Positions 47,039 to 56,170 of a stretch of DNA of 64,000 bases are shown piece after piece. A program made the position numbers and the translations under genes. Where the stretch lies: contig NZ_CP046619.1 in NCBI RefSeq assembly GCF_009755725.1, positions 1-64,000 on the forward strand, read 5' to 3'. Every line of letters starts with the position of its first letter. The first letter of the stretch is position 1. Source of the DNA: Diaminobutyricimonas sp. LJ205. GTDB lineage: Bacteria > Actinomycetota > Actinomycetes > Actinomycetales > Microbacteriaceae. Under the pieces are notes generated by a model. It was not told the DNA's origin. It was given only the letters and a program-made list of their open reading frames with translations, and made no database searches.

Positions 47039-48352
47039 TCAGGGGTGCCCGGCGACGATCCAGCGGGTACCGCGCGCCCGGAGGCCCAGGGTGAGCGCCC
47101 GGACGCCGATGTAGCCGAAACCGAACGCCACCCACAGCCAGGTCAGCCCGGCATCCGTGACCTCCACGGCCCACAGCATCGGCAGGTACATGACGATGTT
47201 GACCAGCCCCGTCCAGGCCAGGTACCGGGAGTCGCCTGCCCCGATCAGCACGCCGTCCAGCACGAACACGTAGCCGGCGAGCGGGATGCCGACGCCCATC
47301 AGCACCAGCAGCAGGGGCAGCGCCGCCAGAATTCCGGGATCGGTGGTGAACACGGCGCCAAGCACCGGCGCCACGGCGATCACCAGCAGCCCGAGCGCCG
47401 CCCCGGCCAGCAGCCCGAGCTGGATCAACCGCCGGGTCACCGCGCGCACCCGGGGAACATCGGATGCCCCGAGCCCGTGCCCGATCATGGCCTGCCCGGC
47501 GATCGCGAGCGCGTCCAGCGCGAACGCCAGCGTGGAGAACACCGTGAGTGCGATCTGCATGGTCGCGAGGTCCTGCACGCCGAGGCTGGTGGCCACGACG
47601 ACGGTGGCGACCATCGCGATCCGCAACGACAGCGTGCGCACCAGCAGCCAGCCGCCGGAGGTGGCCGCTCCACGCACTCCGGCCAGTCCCGGCCGCAGCC
47701 CGACCTGGTGCACCCGCGCGGCGCGCACCGCGATCACCAGGTAGACCGCCGCCATGCCCCACTGGGCGACGACCGTTCCTGCTGCGGAACCGGCCAGCCC
47801 CCAGCCGAGGCCGTAGATGAACAGCGCGTTCAGCGCGGCGTTCGCCGCGAAGCCGACGGTGGCCACCACGAGCGGTGTCCTGGTGTCCTGCAGGCCGCGC
47901 AGCAGGCCGGTTGCCGCCAGCACGATGAGCATGGCGGGCAGTCCCCAGAGCGAGACGGTGAGGTATTCGGTCGCGCCCTGGTTCACGGCATCCGTCGCCC
48001 CGAACGCGGCGACCAGCGGGTCGACCGCGAGGTATCCGCCGGCCACCAGCAGAATGCCGATGAACACCGCCAGCCAGAGGCCGTCGATGCCTGCCCGGAT
48101 CGCCCCGGAGGTGTCGCCGGCGCCGAGCCTGCGCGCCACCGCGGGGGTGGTCGCGTAGGCGAGGAAGATCAGCAGCCCGATCGTGGTCTGCAGGATCACG
48201 CTGGCGATGCCGAGGCCGGCGAGGGCGTTTTCGCCGAGATGGCCGACCAACGCGGTGTCGGTGAGCAGGAACAGCGGCTCGGCGATCAGCGAGCCGAGCG
48301 CGGGCACGGCAAGCCGCAGGATGTCGCGATCGAGACTCTTCACAAGGGGCAT
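47039..48352 (-). CDS. MATE family efflux transporter (DinF-like)
   Basis: The 437-residue protein has 12 helices and the DinF-type MATE pattern (LDRDILRLAVPALGSLIAEP, FLLTDTALVGHLG, second half IAGQAMIGHGLGASD). MATE proteins export cationic compounds using Na+ or H+ gradients. The ATG at 48352 fits the family; the upstream open frame runs into a palindromic repeat. Regulation is not visible. Confidence 0.9.
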   Translation of the reverse strand: MPLVKSLDRDILRLAVPALGSLIAEPLFLLTDTALVGHLGENALAGLGIASVILQTTIGLLIFLAYATTPAVARRLGAGDTSGAIRAGIDGLWLAVFIGILLVAGGYLAVDPLVAAFGATDAVNQGATEYLTVSLWGLPAMLIVLAATGLLRGLQDTRTPLVVATVGFAANAALNALFIYGLGWGLAGSAAGTVVAQWGMAAVYLVIAVRAARVHQVGLRPGLAGVRGAATSGGWLLVRTLSLRIAMVATVVVATSLGVQDLATMQIALTVFSTLAFALDALAIAGQAMIGHGLGASDVPRVRAVTRRLIQLGLLAGAALGLLVIAVAPVLGAVFTTDPGILAALPLLLVLMGVGIPLAGYVFVLDGVLIGAGDSRYLAWTGLVNIVMYLPMLWAVEVTDAGLTWLWVAFGFGYIGVRALTLGLRARGTRWIVAGHP

Positions 48353-48389
48353 GACGTGATCGACCCTATCGAGGTGCCGCGCCCCCGTG

Positions 48390-48428
48390 GATCGAGCTTG
48401 TCGAGATCTCGACAAGCTCGATCAGCGG
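48390..48428. repeat. 34-bp perfect palindrome, interspersed repeat member
   Basis: The arms GATCGAGCTTGTCGAGA and TCTCGACAAGCTCGATC abut at 48406/48407, making a perfect 34-bp palindrome (48390-48423) without a loop. Its right half plus AGCGG (48405-48428) is identical to 37412-37435. It lies between the starts and ends of MATE and NCS2 genes, with no coding content and no poly-T. Confidence 0.88.
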
Positions 48429-48455
48429 ATGGAGGCACCTCAGCGGATCAGGCGG

Positions 48456-49766
48456 TCAGCGGGAGGCGGGTTCGTTTTCGCGGGTGTCGGATGTCTCGAC
48501 ATCCGTTCCCCGCAACCGGCCGATGCTGTTCATCACGTGGTAGACGACGATCGCCGCGACGGTGCCGAGGATGATGCCGCCGAAGCTGAACGAGCCGGCG
48601 TTCCAGGTGAAGTCGGCGATCGCGACGATCAGGGCGATGCCGGCGGTCATCTGATTCTTCGGTTTGCCGAAGTCCACGCGGTTTTCCACCCAGATCCGGA
48701 CGCCGATGATGCCGATCAGGCCGTACAGCGCGGTGGTCACGCCGCCGAGCACGCCCTCGGGGATGGTGAAGATGATCGCACCGACCTTGGGGGACAGGCC
48801 GAGCAGGATCGCCACGATGCCGGCGACCCAGTACGCGGCGGTCGAGAAGACACGCGTGGCCGACATGACGCCGATGTTCTCGCCGTAGGTGGTGGTCGGC
48901 GAGCCGCCGCCGATGCCGGCGAGCACGGTTGCGATGCCGTCCGCAAACAGCGCGCGCCCGGTCAGCGGGTCGAGATTGCGGTTGGTGAGCTGGCCGATGC
49001 CCTTGACGTGGCCGACGTTCTCGGCGATCAGCGCCAGCACGACCGGCAGGAACATCAGGTACAACGCCAGGTACTGGCCGTCGAAGATCGGGGCGGTGAA
49101 GGTCGGCAGTCCGACCCAGGGGGCGTCATCCACCGCGCTGAAGTCGACCTCGCCCATCAGCCAGGCGGCGATGTAGCCGATCACCACGCCGATGATGATC
49201 GACAGCCGTCCGATGAAGCCGCGGAACAGCACCGTGACCAGAATCACGCTGGCGAGGGTGATCAGGGCGACCAGCGGCGAGGCTTCGAAGTTGTTCTTCG
49301 CGGCGGGTGCCAGGTTGAAGCCGATCAGCGCCACCACGGCACCGGCCACCACCGGCGGCATCAGCGCGTTGATCCAGCGGGTGCCCGACAGGTGCACGAT
49401 CACCCCGACCAGCGCGAGCACGGCGCCGACCACGATCATGCCGCCGAGGGCGACACCGTGCCCTCCGGAGGCCTCGGTCGAGGCGAGGATCGGCGCGATG
49501 AACGCGAACGAGGAACCAAGGTAGCTGGGCAGCCGGTTCTGGGTGATCAGCAGGAACAGCAGCGTTCCGATGCCGGAGAACAGCAGCGTCGTCGCCGGCG
49601 GGAATCCGGTGATCACGGGCACCAGGAAGGTGGCACCGAACATCGCGACGACGTGCTGGCCGCCGAAGCCGATCGTGCGAAGCCAGCTCAGGCGTTCTTC
49701 GGGGTAGACGAGTTCGGAGGCGGCAACATTCTTGCCGTCGCCGTGCAGTTTCCAGGGCAGTGCCAT
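48456..49766 (-). CDS. Uracil-xanthine permease family (NCS2) transporter
   Basis: The 436-residue permease has 14 helices. LVPVITGFPPATTLLFSGIG and the NCS2 signature GGGSPTTTYGENIGVMSATR (with AENVGHVKG) are typical of uracil permeases of the UraA/PyrP group. It would import uracil or a related nucleobase by proton symport. The ATG start has no strong neighbours, so it is probably monocistronic. Confidence 0.9.
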   Translation of the reverse strand: MALPWKLHGDGKNVAASELVYPEERLSWLRTIGFGGQHVVAMFGATFLVPVITGFPPATTLLFSGIGTLLFLLITQNRLPSYLGSSFAFIAPILASTEASGGHGVALGGMIVVGAVLALVGVIVHLSGTRWINALMPPVVAGAVVALIGFNLAPAAKNNFEASPLVALITLASVILVTVLFRGFIGRLSIIIGVVIGYIAAWLMGEVDFSAVDDAPWVGLPTFTAPIFDGQYLALYLMFLPVVLALIAENVGHVKGIGQLTNRNLDPLTGRALFADGIATVLAGIGGGSPTTTYGENIGVMSATRVFSTAAYWVAGIVAILLGLSPKVGAIIFTIPEGVLGGVTTALYGLIGIIGVRIWVENRVDFGKPKNQMTAGIALIVAIADFTWNAGSFSFGGIILGTVAAIVVYHVMNSIGRLRGTDVETSDTRENEPASR

Positions 49767-49806
49767 TCGAGTCCTTCGCGTGTTGGGGCCGGAAAGACAG
49801 TACCGT

Positions 49807-50820
49807 TCAGGCGCGCGTCATGCTCGCTGGACTCGCGAAACGATGTTCGACCGGGGTGCCGTCGTCGATGACGATGGTCGCTACGCTCGGCCGTCCGGCG
49901 GGCAGAACGCGGACGACGACCGATCCGGATGTCGCTTCCCCGAGCCGCGCGCACGCCCACGCCGCCACCTCCTCGGCCAGATCGGTCGGGAGTGGGTCGG
50001 AACGGTCGTCATACAGCGTGACGACGACGCCCCTCCGCCGCGCGGCGAGCACCGCGGCATCCATCCTCGTGGAGCTGAGGGAGTAGGCGCGAACGGCATC
50101 ACGGAGGGTTGCTTCGATCAGGCCGCATTCGCGCTTCTCTTCCGGGCTGAGGGCAGCTCCGGTGGCGATCCGCTCGAGCAGGGGCCGGGCGATTCTTTCC
50201 AACCGGCCGATGCTGGCTCGGCGTTCAGCCAGGCCCGCCTGGGTTGCCGCCTCCTCAGCGTTGCGCCGCTGCTCGACCGCGGTGTACTCGGTGATCAGCG
50301 TCGCCATCCGGCGCAGCGTCACGCCGGCGACGGTGATCACCATCAGCGTGCCGGCGTGCCTGCTGACCAGCTCGAGGCCGAAGAACGGCCCCTGTCCGGT
50401 GCTCACCGTCCAGCCGACCGTCACCGCCGAGAGCAGGGCGAATCCGAGCCAGGCGATGAGCGTGCGGCCGCGCAGGCACAGCATCCCAAGCAGCAGCGAG
50501 ATCGCGCCGAAGTGCCATGACGCATGGTCGAACACGCCGTCGGTCGGCAGCTGCCAGGAGACGAGCGCGGGGGCGATGCCGGCGAGGGCGACGATGAATG
50601 CCGTCCTGCGTGGGGCCAGGGGAGTGGGCCCGGGGCGGGAACCGAGCACGGCGCCCGCACAGACCAGGATGAATGCGAGGACGGTCGGCCACGGCGACCG
50701 CACGTCGTCCAGCGTGGTCATCGCCAGGGTGCCCTGCACGCCGATGAAGAGACCGAGCAGGATGCCGGCTCCGCGCGTGCCGAACCCGAGCAGCGCCGTG
50801 ATGTCACGGACCTCACCCAC
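49807..50820 (-). CDS. Membrane protein, degenerate histidine-kinase-like
   Basis: The 337-residue protein has about five membrane helices (residues 10-160), then a helical linker (YTAVEQRRNAEEAATQAGLAERRASIGRLERIA) and an ATPase-like C-terminal fold (DLAEEVAAWACARLGEA, GRPSVATIVIDDG). No phosphoacceptor His with the LHD pattern and no clear N or G boxes are seen, so it is likely inactive or diverged. The GTG start overlaps the kinase gene's stop by eight bases (GTGGGTGA), so it is co-produced with the kinase and regulator upstream. Confidence 0.72.
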   Translation of the reverse strand: MGEVRDITALLGFGTRGAGILLGLFIGVQGTLAMTTLDDVRSPWPTVLAFILVCAGAVLGSRPGPTPLAPRRTAFIVALAGIAPALVSWQLPTDGVFDHASWHFGAISLLLGMLCLRGRTLIAWLGFALLSAVTVGWTVSTGQGPFFGLELVSRHAGTLMVITVAGVTLRRMATLITEYTAVEQRRNAEEAATQAGLAERRASIGRLERIARPLLERIATGAALSPEEKRECGLIEATLRDAVRAYSLSSTRMDAAVLAARRRGVVVTLYDDRSDPLPTDLAEEVAAWACARLGEATSGSVVVRVLPAGRPSVATIVIDDGTPVEHRFASPASMTRA

Positions 50821-51979
50821 CGAGTGCCTCCCAGCTGAGTACGACCTGGCAGCCGCGTCCTGGTGTCGAGGAGACGGCAGCGCTGCCGCCCTGCACGCCG
50901 CGCATGCGGCCGAGAATGCTCACCGAGATGCCCAGTCGTGCCGGGTCGACGTTCGAGGGGTCGAATCCGAGGCCGTCATCGAGCACGGCGATCTCGGCGC
51001 CGGTGTCCGTGACGTGGATTCGCACCTCGACATTGGCTGCGCTCGCGTGTCGCAGGCTGTTCCGCAGCGCTTCGGCAAGGGCCTCGCTCAGGGCGAGCTG
51101 CGCGTCGGCGGGGATCTGCGGCTCGCCGTCCCGCTCGAGCTTCACCACCGCGGTGGGCATGAGCTGGGCGGTGATGGTGCGGGCGGTGGCCACGAAGTCA
51201 TCCGCGCTCATCGGATTCGCCTCGGTGTCGGGGCCCTTCATCGCGTCGATCCGCTTGAGCGCGGTGGTCGCGTGTGCGGCCAGGTTGGCGGGCAGCGGGC
51301 CAGCGCCGGAGCGCCCCGCGAACAGCAGGGTGCTGAACACGGAGTCGTGCAACAACCCGTCCACTCGCACGCGTTGCCGTTCTCGGGCGTCGGCGGCCGC
51401 GGCCAGCGCGGTCTCCCTGCGGGCGGCCACGGCCGCGGCATCCAGCCGAATGCTGGCGCGCTGCACCTCGCTCACGATCGCCGAGAAAATCGCACAGAAC
51501 ATCACCACGAACAGCCCGTCCTGGAACGAACGCAGCGGGTCTTCGCCACCGGAAGCGGTGTGGCTGAGCCAGCCGGTGCCAAGGCCCACGAGCCCGACAT
51601 ACGTCCAGGACGGTCCCGGGCGCCAGGCGAGCGCCGCCGCGCTGGTCGGCACGGCGGTCATGCTGAGGATCCAGGGCGACGCCGTCACGGGGGTCGGCGC
51701 GCTCGCCGCAGGCATCCACAGCAGAATCAGGCCCAGATAGCCGATCGCCAGCCAGCCCGCGAGCCGGCGGACGCGGTGGATGTCCAACCGGTGCGCGATC
51801 GCTCCAAGCAGGAGCGCCACGCCGGGCAGGGCGACCAGGCTCAACACGAAATACCAGCCGGCGAGAGTCGGGGCCTGGTCGGAGATGAGCCCGATGGCGA
51901 GCGCCGTGAACACGGCCGCGCCGACCGCGATGCAGATGGCGATCACCCGCACGCTGCGGGCCAGCCAGGGGCTGGTCAT
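50813..51979 (-). CDS. Sensor histidine kinase
   Basis: The 388-residue kinase has about five to six N-terminal helices, a dimerisation helix with LLHDSVFSTLLFAGR (likely phosphoacceptor His near 211), and a GHKL ATPase: N box EALRNSLRHASA, G box DDGLGFDP and LGISVSILGRM. It is the partner of the LuxR-type regulator upstream (4-bp overlap). The signal is unknown. Confidence 0.9.
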   Translation of the reverse strand: MTSPWLARSVRVIAICIAVGAAVFTALAIGLISDQAPTLAGWYFVLSLVALPGVALLLGAIAHRLDIHRVRRLAGWLAIGYLGLILLWMPAASAPTPVTASPWILSMTAVPTSAAALAWRPGPSWTYVGLVGLGTGWLSHTASGGEDPLRSFQDGLFVVMFCAIFSAIVSEVQRASIRLDAAAVAARRETALAAAADARERQRVRVDGLLHDSVFSTLLFAGRSGAGPLPANLAAHATTALKRIDAMKGPDTEANPMSADDFVATARTITAQLMPTAVVKLERDGEPQIPADAQLALSEALAEALRNSLRHASAANVEVRIHVTDTGAEIAVLDDGLGFDPSNVDPARLGISVSILGRMRGVQGGSAAVSSTPGRGCQVVLSWEALGG

Positions 51980-52620
51980 CCCCGCGGCGCCGGAAGCAGT
52001 CCGTCTTCGATCGCGCGCTTGTAGAGGTCGACCTTCGTCGGCGCCGGCCGGCCGGCCCGGGCGTACTTGGCCCTGATCCGGCGCACGTAGTCCTCGACGG
52101 TGTCCGCCGAGATGCCGGTCTGGTGGGCGACGCTGTGCGTCTTCAGCCCCGACGCGTACAGCGCGAGCACCTGTTCTTCGCGGGGGCTGAGCGCGGCGTC
52201 CGAGAGTTCTGGGTCGCCGTCGATCGCGGCTGCCCAGTCGGTGGAAACCACGACCTCGCCCCGTGCCAGGTGCTCGACGGTCTCGACGAGCGCGGCAAGC
52301 GGCTGCGACTTGCGCAGCACGGCAACGACCCCGGCGCGGGCGGCGAGTCGGATCAGATGGGGGTCATCGCCCGCGGTGTAGGCGAGCACTTCCGCCCCGG
52401 CTTCCCGCAGGACCTCGACGTTCCGGTCAGGCTGCGTGCCGTCGGCCAACCGCAGGTCGAGCACGACGAGGTCGGGGTGCGGATGCTGCTCGAGCAGGCT
52501 GTCCACGGTGGAAGCGGTGCCGAGCACGGTCACGGACTCGACCTGCCGGAAGGCCTCCCGGAACGCAATCGAGACGATCTCGTGGTCATCGACGAGGGCG
52601 ATTGTGAACGACGCCGTCAT
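51976..52620 (-). CDS. Two-component response regulator, LuxR/NarL type
   Basis: The 214-residue regulator has a receiver domain (about 4-125) with acidic pair VDDHE, phosphoacceptor in LVVLDLRLADG and Lys in VLRKSQP. The C-terminal LuxR HTH is LSPREEQVLALYASGLKTHS then VAHQTGISADTVEDYVRRI. The ATG at 52620 is preceded by GGGGGAG. It starts a three-gene unit with a kinase and a degenerate kinase-like protein. Confidence 0.92.
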   Translation of the reverse strand: MTASFTIALVDDHEIVSIAFREAFRQVESVTVLGTASTVDSLLEQHPHPDLVVLDLRLADGTQPDRNVEVLREAGAEVLAYTAGDDPHLIRLAARAGVVAVLRKSQPLAALVETVEHLARGEVVVSTDWAAAIDGDPELSDAALSPREEQVLALYASGLKTHSVAHQTGISADTVEDYVRRIRAKYARAGRPAPTKVDLYKRAIEDGLLPAPRG

Positions 52621-52708
52621 GTGCTCCCCCCGGAACTGGATTGGTTTCAGGATACCGGGTTGTTCTACTCCCCCGTTCGGGTGCCACGGAATGAGGTGAC
52701 TGGTCATA

Positions 52709-52722
52709 TGTAAGCGCTTTCG
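52709..52722. promoter_or_regulatory. LacI-type operator-like motif
   Basis: TGTAAGCGCTTTCG matches the LacI/CcpA-type operator pattern TGWNANCGNTNWCA at 13 of 14 positions, around the palindrome AAGCGCTT. It lies in the 250-bp gap between the divergent response regulator and M13 peptidase genes. No LacI-family gene is in this window. One short match may be chance. Confidence 0.35.
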
Positions 52723-52750
52723 GTATCAATAAACAGCAACCCGAATGGGA

Positions 52751-52807
52751 CCCTCCGGGGGGAGGGTGATGAGGAACCCGCGGCCCAGTGCTCGCGTGTT
52801 CCTCATC
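52751..52807 (+). promoter_or_regulatory. Two hairpins in the M13 peptidase leader
   Basis: CCCTCC (52751-52756) pairs with GGAGGG (52761-52766) over a GGGG loop. Just after, GATGAGGAAC (52768-52777) pairs perfectly with GTTCCTCATC (52798-52807) over a 20-nt loop. Both lie 60-120 bp before the peptidase start. No poly-T follows. They might be a leader structure that controls expression, or overlap a promoter. Confidence 0.45.
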
Positions 52808-52870
52808 TTCCCGGGAGGCGTCCGCTGGGTAGCCCCAGCAGGGTCTTGGCTCGCAACTAGGCTGGAGCGC

Positions 52871-54811
52871 ATGACCCGCTCATCCGGTATCACTATCGAC
52901 CAGCTGGATCCCGCCGTCAGTCCTCGCGACGACCTATATCGGCACGTCAATGGCACGTGGATCGCGCGCACCGAGATTCCCAGCGACAAGGCCAGGTACG
53001 GCTCGTTCTACCTGCTCGCGGAAGAAGCCGAGAAGGCGGTGCTGGACATCATCACCGAGGCTCAGGATGCGGAGCCAGGCAGCGAGGAACGCAAGTTCGG
53101 CGACCTCTACGCGAGCTTCATGGATGAAGAGCGCATCGAGCAGCTCGGCACCGCTCCGATCCAGCCTCTGTTGGCCGAGGTCGGTGCAGTCTCGAGCGTG
53201 GAGGAGCTGCTGCGCACGATCGGTCGCCTGGAACGCGCGGGCACGACCGGCTTCCTCCAGCTGTTCGTCGACAACGACCCGGGTAACCCGGAGCGCTACC
53301 TGGTCTTCGTCGAGCAGGGCGGAATCGGCCTGCCGGACGAGTCGTACTACCGCGAAGACAAATTCAGCGACATCCGCTCGGCGTATGTCACGTTCCTGCA
53401 GAAGATGTTCGAACTGGCCGGCGTCGACGACGCGGCGACCCGCGCCGACCGCGTGATGCGGCTGGAGACCGCAATCGCCGGCCACCACTGGGACAACGTG
53501 CGCTCGCGCGACAGTCAGGCCACCTACAACCTCACCGACTGGGCGGAGGTTCCGGCCGTGTTCGGCGGCTGGCTCGAGGCACTGGACGCGCCGGCGGGCA
53601 CCTTCACTGAGGTCGTGCTTCGTCAGCCCAGTTTCGTCGAGGGGGTCGCTGCCGAGCTCACCGAGTCGCGGCTCGACGAGTGGCGCGACTGGCTGCGCTG
53701 GCAGGTCATCCGCTCGAACGCGGCGTACCTGACCCGCGAGATCGTGCAGGCGAACTTCGACTTCTACGGCAAGACGCTGACCGGCACGCCCGAGTTGCGC
53801 GCCCGCTGGAAGCGCGGCGTCTCCCTGGTGGAAGGCGCACTGGGCGAAGCGGTCGGTCGGGTCTACGTCGAGCGACACTTCCAGGCGAGCGCGAAGGCGG
53901 CGATGGATGACCTGGTCGCCAACCTCGTCGAGGCATACCGGCAGAGCATCGAGAACCTCGATTGGATGACGGATGCCACCCGGGCGCGGGCGCTCGACAA
54001 GCTGTCGAAGTTCACGCCGAAGATCGGCTACCCGGTCAAGTGGCGGGACTACTCCACGCTGCAGATCGACGCCGCCGACCTGATCGGCAATGTGCGCGCC
54101 ACCAGCGAGTTCGAGTTCCAGCGCGAACTGGGCAAGATCGGCAAGCCGATCGACCGGGACGAGTGGTTCATGACGCCGCAGACCATCAACGCGTACTACA
54201 ACTCCGGGTTCAATGAAATCGTGTTCCCGGCCGCGATCCTGCAGTTCCCGTTCTTCGATGAGAGCCGGGATGCCGCCGCCAACTACGGTGCCATCGGAGC
54301 GGTGATCGGGCACGAGATCGGCCATGGGTTCGACGACCAGGGCTCGCGCTACGACGGCGACGGTCGGCTGACCGACTGGTGGACCGAGGAGGACCGCGCC
54401 GCGTTCGAGCAGCGGACCGGCTCGCTCATCGAACAGTACAACGCGCTGTCCCCGCAGCAGCTTCCGGGGCACACCGTGAACGGGGCGCTCACCATCGGCG
54501 AGAACATCGGCGACCTTGGCGGACTGTCGATCGCGTGGAAGGCGTACCAGCTCGCGCTGGGCGGTGAGGAGCCGCCGGTGATCGACGGCTACACCGGTGC
54601 CCAGCGGTTCTTCCTGTCCTGGGCGCAGGCGTGGCAGATGAAGCTGCGCGACGAGGAAGCGCTGCGACTGTTGTCGATCGACCCGCACTCGCCGAACGAG
54701 TTCCGCTGCAACCAGATCGTGCGGAACATCGACGCGTTCTACGAGGCTTTCGGCGTCACCGAGTCCGACCGACTGTGGCTCGACCCCGAGAAGCGGGTGA
54801 CGATCTGGTAG
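52871..54811 (+). CDS. M13 family metallopeptidase (neprilysin-like)
   Basis: This 646-residue zinc peptidase of the neprilysin/PepO family cleaves oligopeptides. The zinc site is VIGHEIGHGFDDQGSRYD (HExxH near 480) with the third ligand in ENIGDLGG near 545. The conserved NAYYNSGFNEIVFPAAIL is present. No signal peptide is seen, so a cytoplasmic site is expected. The ATG at 52871 follows a 250-bp leader with two hairpins; an open frame continues upstream without homology. The next gene starts within its 3' end. Confidence 0.93.
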   Translation: MTRSSGITIDQLDPAVSPRDDLYRHVNGTWIARTEIPSDKARYGSFYLLAEEAEKAVLDIITEAQDAEPGSEERKFGDLYASFMDEERIEQLGTAPIQPLLAEVGAVSSVEELLRTIGRLERAGTTGFLQLFVDNDPGNPERYLVFVEQGGIGLPDESYYREDKFSDIRSAYVTFLQKMFELAGVDDAATRADRVMRLETAIAGHHWDNVRSRDSQATYNLTDWAEVPAVFGGWLEALDAPAGTFTEVVLRQPSFVEGVAAELTESRLDEWRDWLRWQVIRSNAAYLTREIVQANFDFYGKTLTGTPELRARWKRGVSLVEGALGEAVGRVYVERHFQASAKAAMDDLVANLVEAYRQSIENLDWMTDATRARALDKLSKFTPKIGYPVKWRDYSTLQIDAADLIGNVRATSEFEFQRELGKIGKPIDRDEWFMTPQTINAYYNSGFNEIVFPAAILQFPFFDESRDAAANYGAIGAVIGHEIGHGFDDQGSRYDGDGRLTDWWTEEDRAAFEQRTGSLIEQYNALSPQQLPGHTVNGALTIGENIGDLGGLSIAWKAYQLALGGEEPPVIDGYTGAQRFFLSWAQAWQMKLRDEEALRLLSIDPHSPNEFRCNQIVRNIDAFYEAFGVTESDRLWLDPEKRVTIW

Positions 54812-55707
54812 ACGCCGCACCGATACGAGAACGCCGCAACCGTCGGGCGAGCACGCCCCGGCACCGCGCCCCTGGTGACGCCGAAAGCTTCATCAGGAGT
54901 TTCCGTGCGCTCGCCGAGGTGGCTTACGCCGGCGCGCAGGTGTCGGCGACCGTGATCGACCTCGACAACAGCCGCACCCTGGTTGCGATCGATGACCGAG
55001 TGGGCCTGCCGACCGCGAGCGTCGGCAAGGTACTGCTGCTGATAGAGGTCTCGGCACGGTTGACCGAGGGCAGCCTGCAGCCGCTGACCCCACTCGACAA
55101 GTCGTCGGTCGAGCGCGTCGGTGACAGCGGGCTCTGGCAGCACATGCAGGCCCGGATCCTGCCGCTTCACGACGTCGCTTCCCTCGTCGGCGCCTCCAGC
55201 GACAACCTGGCGACGAACGTGCTGCTGAACGAGGTCGGCCTGGAGGCGGTGCGCAAGCGCGCCGAGCAACTCGGTCTCAGCCGCACCGTGCTGCTCGACC
55301 TGGTGCGCGACGAACGCGGACCGGACGACGCCCCACAACTCTCGGTCGGCTCCACCGCGGAACTGGCCTGGCTGTTCGCCGCGCTCACCCGCGGGCAGGT
55401 CATCGATTCGATCACCAGCAACCGGGTGCTCGGCTGGCTGTCGTTGAACACCGACCTGTCCCTGGTCGCCGGCGCCTTCGGACTCGACCCGCTCGCGCAC
55501 CGGCACGGCGATCACGGCCTGGTGCTGGTGAACAAGACCGGCACGGATACCGGGGTGCGCGCCGAGGCAGGCGTGCTGCGAGGCCCGCGTGCCGGGGTGT
55601 CGTACGCGGTGACGCTGCAGTTCGATGACGTCGACCTGGCCGCGCGGCTGCGCGTGCTGGACGCCATGCACACCTTCGGCGACGACCTGCTGGAGTACGT
55701 GTACTGA
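54775..55707 (+). CDS. Class A beta-lactamase-like serine hydrolase
   Basis: The protein has class A fold motifs: TASVGKVLLL (SxxK), SSDNLATNVLL (SDN) and VNKTGTD (KTG). The Glu166-type ELxLN motif is not visible: only VRDERGPDD occurs in that region, so beta-lactam hydrolysis is doubtful. No signal peptide is seen. The start is unclear: GTG 54775 (overlapping the M13 gene by 37 bp) or GTG 54919 are the in-frame choices, and neither has a good ribosome site. The conserved core begins near SFRALAEVAYAG. Confidence 0.7.
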   Translation: MARPREAGDDLVDAAPIRERRNRRASTPRHRAPGDAESFIRSFRALAEVAYAGAQVSATVIDLDNSRTLVAIDDRVGLPTASVGKVLLLIEVSARLTEGSLQPLTPLDKSSVERVGDSGLWQHMQARILPLHDVASLVGASSDNLATNVLLNEVGLEAVRKRAEQLGLSRTVLLDLVRDERGPDDAPQLSVGSTAELAWLFAALTRGQVIDSITSNRVLGWLSLNTDLSLVAGAFGLDPLAHRHGDHGLVLVNKTGTDTGVRAEAGVLRGPRAGVSYAVTLQFDDVDLAARLRVLDAMHTFGDDLLEYVY

Positions 55708-55795
55708 GGCCGTTCGTGGCCCGGCGGAGTTGCTCTGCGGCATCCGGCATCCGTGGTTCAAACGCGGTCCGCACCTGCCCGCGTTCCTGAACCAC

Positions 55796-55853
55796 GCGGA
55801 GTTTCATACACCGCGCGGTGCTACGCAGCGCCGCATGGTGGGAGAAACCCCGC
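55796..55853. repeat. 58-bp stem-forming repeat, copy 1
   Basis: Copy 1 is 52/58 identical to copy 2 at 56113-56170. The outer arms GCGGAGTTTC and GAAACCCCGC differ from perfect by one base; the inner arms CACCGCGCGG and CCGCATGGTG match at eight of ten. Similarity extends about 16 bp beyond the right end (TTCG.G.GCGCC). Confidence 0.85.
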
Positions 55854-56112
55854 CTTGTTCGTGGGCGCCCTGTGTCGCTCAGTCGCCCGCAACTTTCCCC
55901 CGCGCCCGCGGCTCGTTGTTGCATGGATGCATGGGCCGTTCTGAGCGCGCGGCGGGGAGTTGCACGCGCGGGTGAACGTTCGGTCGCGGCTGCAACTTTC
56001 CCCAGCGTGCATCGGCCGGTGTCGCGTCGTCCGCAACTTTCCTACGCGCGCGCGTCCCTGCGCACAACTCGCGATCCGCGAGGGTCTCCCCGACGGCGAA
56101 CTCGGCAGCAAT

Positions 56113-56170
56113 GCGGGGTTTCATACACCGCGCGGCCCTATGTAGCACCGCATGGTGGGAGAAACCCCGC
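56113..56170. repeat. 58-bp stem-forming repeat, copy 2
   Basis: The outer arms GCGGGGTTTC (56113-56122) and GAAACCCCGC (56161-56170) are perfectly complementary, with inner arms CACCGCGCGG and CCGCATGGTG. Most differences from copy 1 fall in the loop, while the arms are kept, which suggests that the folded shape matters. Confidence 0.85.

Noticed and set aside
50162-52024. 620-codon open frame antisense to the two-component genes
   Set aside because: Shadow of two well-supported genes.
52934-54820. 628-codon open frame antisense to the M13 peptidase
   Set aside because: Shadow; the peptidase has complete zinc motifs.
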